Shown: in pieces, positions 14,085 through 16,003 of the stretch
Numbering within the stretch: position 1 is the first letter of the stretch
Layout of the letters: each line of letters starts with the position of its first letter
From: Lachnospiraceae bacterium UBA3785
GTDB taxonomy: Bacteria; Bacillota; Clostridia; Lachnospirales; Lachnospiraceae
Length of the DNA: 16,003 nucleotides
Direction of reading: 5' to 3'
Assembly (NCBI GenBank): GCA_002369495.1
Contig: DFFD01000176.1
Span: forward strand, 1 to 16,003
The notes under the pieces: generated by a model
What the model was told of the DNA's origin: nothing
What the model saw: the letters and a program-made list of their open reading frames with translations, nothing else
Databases searched by the model: none
Position numbers and translations under genes: made by a program

Positions 14085-15848
14085 TCAGCGAAACCCCATC
14101 CTCACCCCCTCCCTCCTCTCCGGAGCCCGGAAATCCTCCGCCGAGAGCGCGAACGCAAAGCCCGACGGCCTCTCCGGACCGCCGTAGACTCTCCCGGCGA
14201 AGCTGATGATCGCGTCCTGCACCATGTTGCGGCAGAACCTCGCGTTCCCGCACTCCGGGTGCCCGACGGCCTCCCGGCAGAGCAGGGCCGCCTTCTTCCT
14301 CGCCTCCGGCAGGAGCGCAAACCCCTGCTCCCGGCTCATAAACTCCGCGATCTCCACCATCTCCTCCTCCGAGTAATCGGGGAATCTGACCGTGAAGGGG
14401 ACGCGGGAGCGGAGCCCCGGATTTGCGGAGAAAAATGCCTCCATCTCCTTCGGATACCCGGCGAAGATGACGATCGTTTCGTCGCGGTGATTTTCCATTT
14501 CCTGGACGATCGTGTTGATCGCCTCCTCGCCGTAGAGATTCGCGCGGCCGTCACAGAGGGCGTAGGCCTCGTCGATGAAGAGCAGCCTGCCCTTCGCCCG
14601 CGCAAAAACCTGCCGGACCTTCTCTGCCGTGTGGCCGACATACTGGCCGACCAGGTCCGCGCGGCCGACCTCCAGGATCTCGCCGCTCTGAAGGAGGCCG
14701 ATCTCCCTGAAAATGCCCGCCAGGATCCTCGCCACCGTCGTCTTGGCGGTCCCCGGATTTCCGATAAACTCCATGTGCAGGACGACCGGCGGCACCGCCC
14801 TGTTCTGAGCAGCCAGGTCCTGCTTCATTCTGGCAAATGCACTGATCCGCCGCACCTGCTCCTTCACCTCCTGAAGGCCGATCAGCTCGTCGAGCATTTC
14901 CGCCGGAGTTTTGGCCGGGATCCCGGGGTCCGTCCGCTCGAGGGCCTCCTGTTCTTCCTTCTCCGCGGCTCCGAAGTCGGTTGCCATCCTGATTTCCCGG
15001 AGGCATTTCTCATTGAAATGGGGGATCGAAAGGAGCTGCTCGTCGCTCATCCGCCGAATCTCCTCAACACTTTCGATGCCGGCCCGCTTCAGTGCATTGC
15101 AGGTGCGCAGGGACAGGTTCAGATCCTCCAGGAACTCCGGCTCCATGAGGTCGAAATCGTCTTCGTCTCTGGCGGCGCACTGCCCGTAAGAGAAGATCCA
15201 AATGAGATCCTCGATCCCTTCCATCGCGAACTTCATGAAGGGTTTCGAGAATTTTCCGGCGTATCCGGTCTCCGGAAGGGTCTTTATCCTGGTGAACGGA
15301 AAATTCTCCTCCAGCACCGTGCGGATGCTGAGGGTCATCTTCTCCGGCAGGCTCACAAAAATCATGCCCATCTCCGGAAAGCCGCCGCCCTCGGCGATGA
15401 CCCGGATCACAGCCCCCGCTTCTTTCAGCACGAAGGACATGGCCCTGCAGGATTCCTCCGGCGTGTCTTCAATGTCGGACAGGGCCTGTACATCGCCGAT
15501 ATTCTCCAGGAAATACACCTGGCGGCCCCCCTCAAACAGGTTCCCCGAAAAATGCCGCGGCTCACCCCCGACCTTCCCGCACTCTTTGAAAATGAACCCA
15601 AAATCACCCTCCTTCACCTCCGCACCCGCGGAAGCGAAGACACAGAAACTCTCCTTCCCGTCTTCGCCGGTGCGAAACTCACAGCCGAGATACTGCCCCC
15701 GGGGCAGCTGCGATGCGATGTGAAACAGCCGCTTGCAGGCTGTCTTGAGCATACCGCCGCGGAATGCGGGCACGCTGTCAGGGGCTGCCATCTCCCTCTT
15801 CAGCCCGAGTTCGGTTCCTTTTGCCATTGCCATGATTTTTTTGGTCAT
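14085..15848 (-). CDS. CbxX/CfxQ-type AAA+ ATPase with an RNA polymerase alpha-CTD-like domain
   Basis: I start it at MTKKIMAMAKG (587 residues) because AAGGAGAC lies just before that ATG; an upstream in-frame ATG at 15887 has no such site. Residues ~25-230 are an alpha/beta region I do not recognise. Residues 239-288 (FLEDLNLSLRTCNALKRAG ... LREIRM) match the alpha-CTD helix-hairpin-helix pattern, normally used to bind DNA and activators. From 314 a CbxX-type ATPase follows: Walker A GNPGTAKTT (363-371, Lys369), Walker B LLFIDE (422-427), AGY at 463-465 in the sensor-1 strand and arginine finger NPGLRSR (Arg480/Arg482). CbxX proteins remodel partner complexes with ATP; EccA of type VII secretion is a relative. 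The partner here is not evident. The alanine before the Walker Lys replaces the usual glycine but should not abolish ATP binding. Confidence 0.88.
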   Translation of the reverse strand: MTKKIMAMAKGTELGLKREMAAPDSVPAFRGGMLKTACKRLFHIASQLPRGQYLGCEFRTGEDGKESFCVFASAGAEVKEGDFGFIFKECGKVGGEPRHFSGNLFEGGRQVYFLENIGDVQALSDIEDTPEESCRAMSFVLKEAGAVIRVIAEGGGFPEMGMIFVSLPEKMTLSIRTVLEENFPFTRIKTLPETGYAGKFSKPFMKFAMEGIEDLIWIFSYGQCAARDEDDFDLMEPEFLEDLNLSLRTCNALKRAGIESVEEIRRMSDEQLLSIPHFNEKCLREIRMATDFGAAEKEEQEALERTDPGIPAKTPAEMLDELIGLQEVKEQVRRISAFARMKQDLAAQNRAVPPVVLHMEFIGNPGTAKTTVARILAGIFREIGLLQSGEILEVGRADLVGQYVGHTAEKVRQVFARAKGRLLFIDEAYALCDGRANLYGEEAINTIVQEMENHRDETIVIFAGYPKEMEAFFSANPGLRSRVPFTVRFPDYSEEEMVEIAEFMSREQGFALLPEARKKAALLCREAVGHPECGNARFCRNMVQDAIISFAGRVYGGPERPSGFAFALSAEDFRAPERREGVRMGFR

Positions 15849-15892
15849 TTTTGTCTCCTTCTTCTCCTGCAGACCGCGGCGGCACACAAAAT

Positions 15893-15978
15893 AGCCGCTG
15901 CTTCAGATAAAGGTAAATGGGCAGACTCCACCTGTGGAATCCAGCTCAATAAATTCTTCCTTATCTGAAACAGCGGCT
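15893..15978 (-). other. Long hairpin in the leader of the AAA+ gene
   Basis: The arms 15893-15913 and 15959-15978 are inverted repeats of 20 bp with one bulged base. On the minus-strand transcript the only unmatched pair becomes a U-G wobble. The 45-base loop contains a second stem (GGATTCCA with TGGAGTCT). The outer stem is followed by TATTTTG, so it might be a terminator or attenuator. It begins about 45 bases before the AAA+ start. A small mobile element is an alternative. I do not recognise it as a known riboswitch. Confidence 0.5.
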
Positions 15979-16003
15979 CTCAGGAACCAACTGTAAGTTG
16001 TAG

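Noticed and set aside
5745..14085. Type VII secretion locus suggested by an EccA-like ATPase and a Ser/Thr kinase
   Set aside because: No WXG100, EssC/FtsK-like, YukD or LXG gene is present, and the two genes lie about 8 kb apart in different transcription units. The evidence is too thin.
14259..15968. 569-codon open frame on the + strand
   Set aside because: It lies antisense to the AAA+ gene, which has full family motifs. Its translation has no recognisable domain and shows the Arg/Leu/Pro-rich bias of a shadow frame in G+C-rich coding DNA.
15893..15978. T-box or known riboswitch before the AAA+ gene
   Set aside because: I could not find the conserved T-box sequence or the core of a riboswitch class I know, so it is reported only as an unassigned hairpin.

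Overview
The window looks like a chromosomal piece of a G+C-rich Clostridia genome, most likely Lachnospiraceae. I base this on the mix of BspA-type leucine-rich repeats, Big_2 Ig-like domains, SLH domains of the NRAM variety, a Hanks-type kinase and strong AGGAGG ribosome binding sites. Species cannot be told from the sequence. All convincing genes lie on the minus strand, so the text below follows transcription, from high to low coordinates.

Right end (16003 to 13161). An imperfect 20-bp inverted repeat forms a long hairpin just upstream of a CbxX/CfxQ-type AAA+ ATPase. This ATPase carries an internal domain resembling the C-terminal domain of RNA polymerase alpha. After a gap holding a GGGACGGTTC palindrome comes an XRE-type DNA-binding protein. 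Its last ~50 residues have slipped into another frame. That displaced frame ends in a GTGA overlap with a 43-codon single-pass membrane peptide.

Middle (13160 to 6140). A good sigma-A promoter (TTGGCA-16-TATAAT) precedes a decayed DUF1810 gene whose two ends survive without its middle. Then comes a 2171-residue secreted surface protein: signal peptide, acidic repeat-rich stalk, about nine PPC-like beta-sandwich modules, an Ig-like module, BspA leucine-rich repeats, four Big_2 domains and three SLH domains. The central part of this gene is far more A+T-rich than its neighbours. A strong intrinsic terminator follows its stop codon.

Left end (5930 to 1). A promoter (TGGACA-17-TACAAT, extended -10) starts a leader with a 37-codon ORF that runs through an intrinsic-terminator hairpin and overlaps the start of a membrane Ser/Thr kinase gene. 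The kinase is followed, with 10 nt of spacing and then an ATGA overlap, by a 92-residue single-pass membrane protein and a large secreted protein of DT-x-x-P / D-x-A-G-N Ig-like repeats that runs out of the window. This three-gene unit is compact and looks like an envelope signalling operon: kinase with an external helical-repeat domain, a small membrane protein with threonine motifs in its cytoplasmic tail, and a surface adhesin-like product.

I found no tRNA, rRNA, CRISPR array, transposase or prophage gene.
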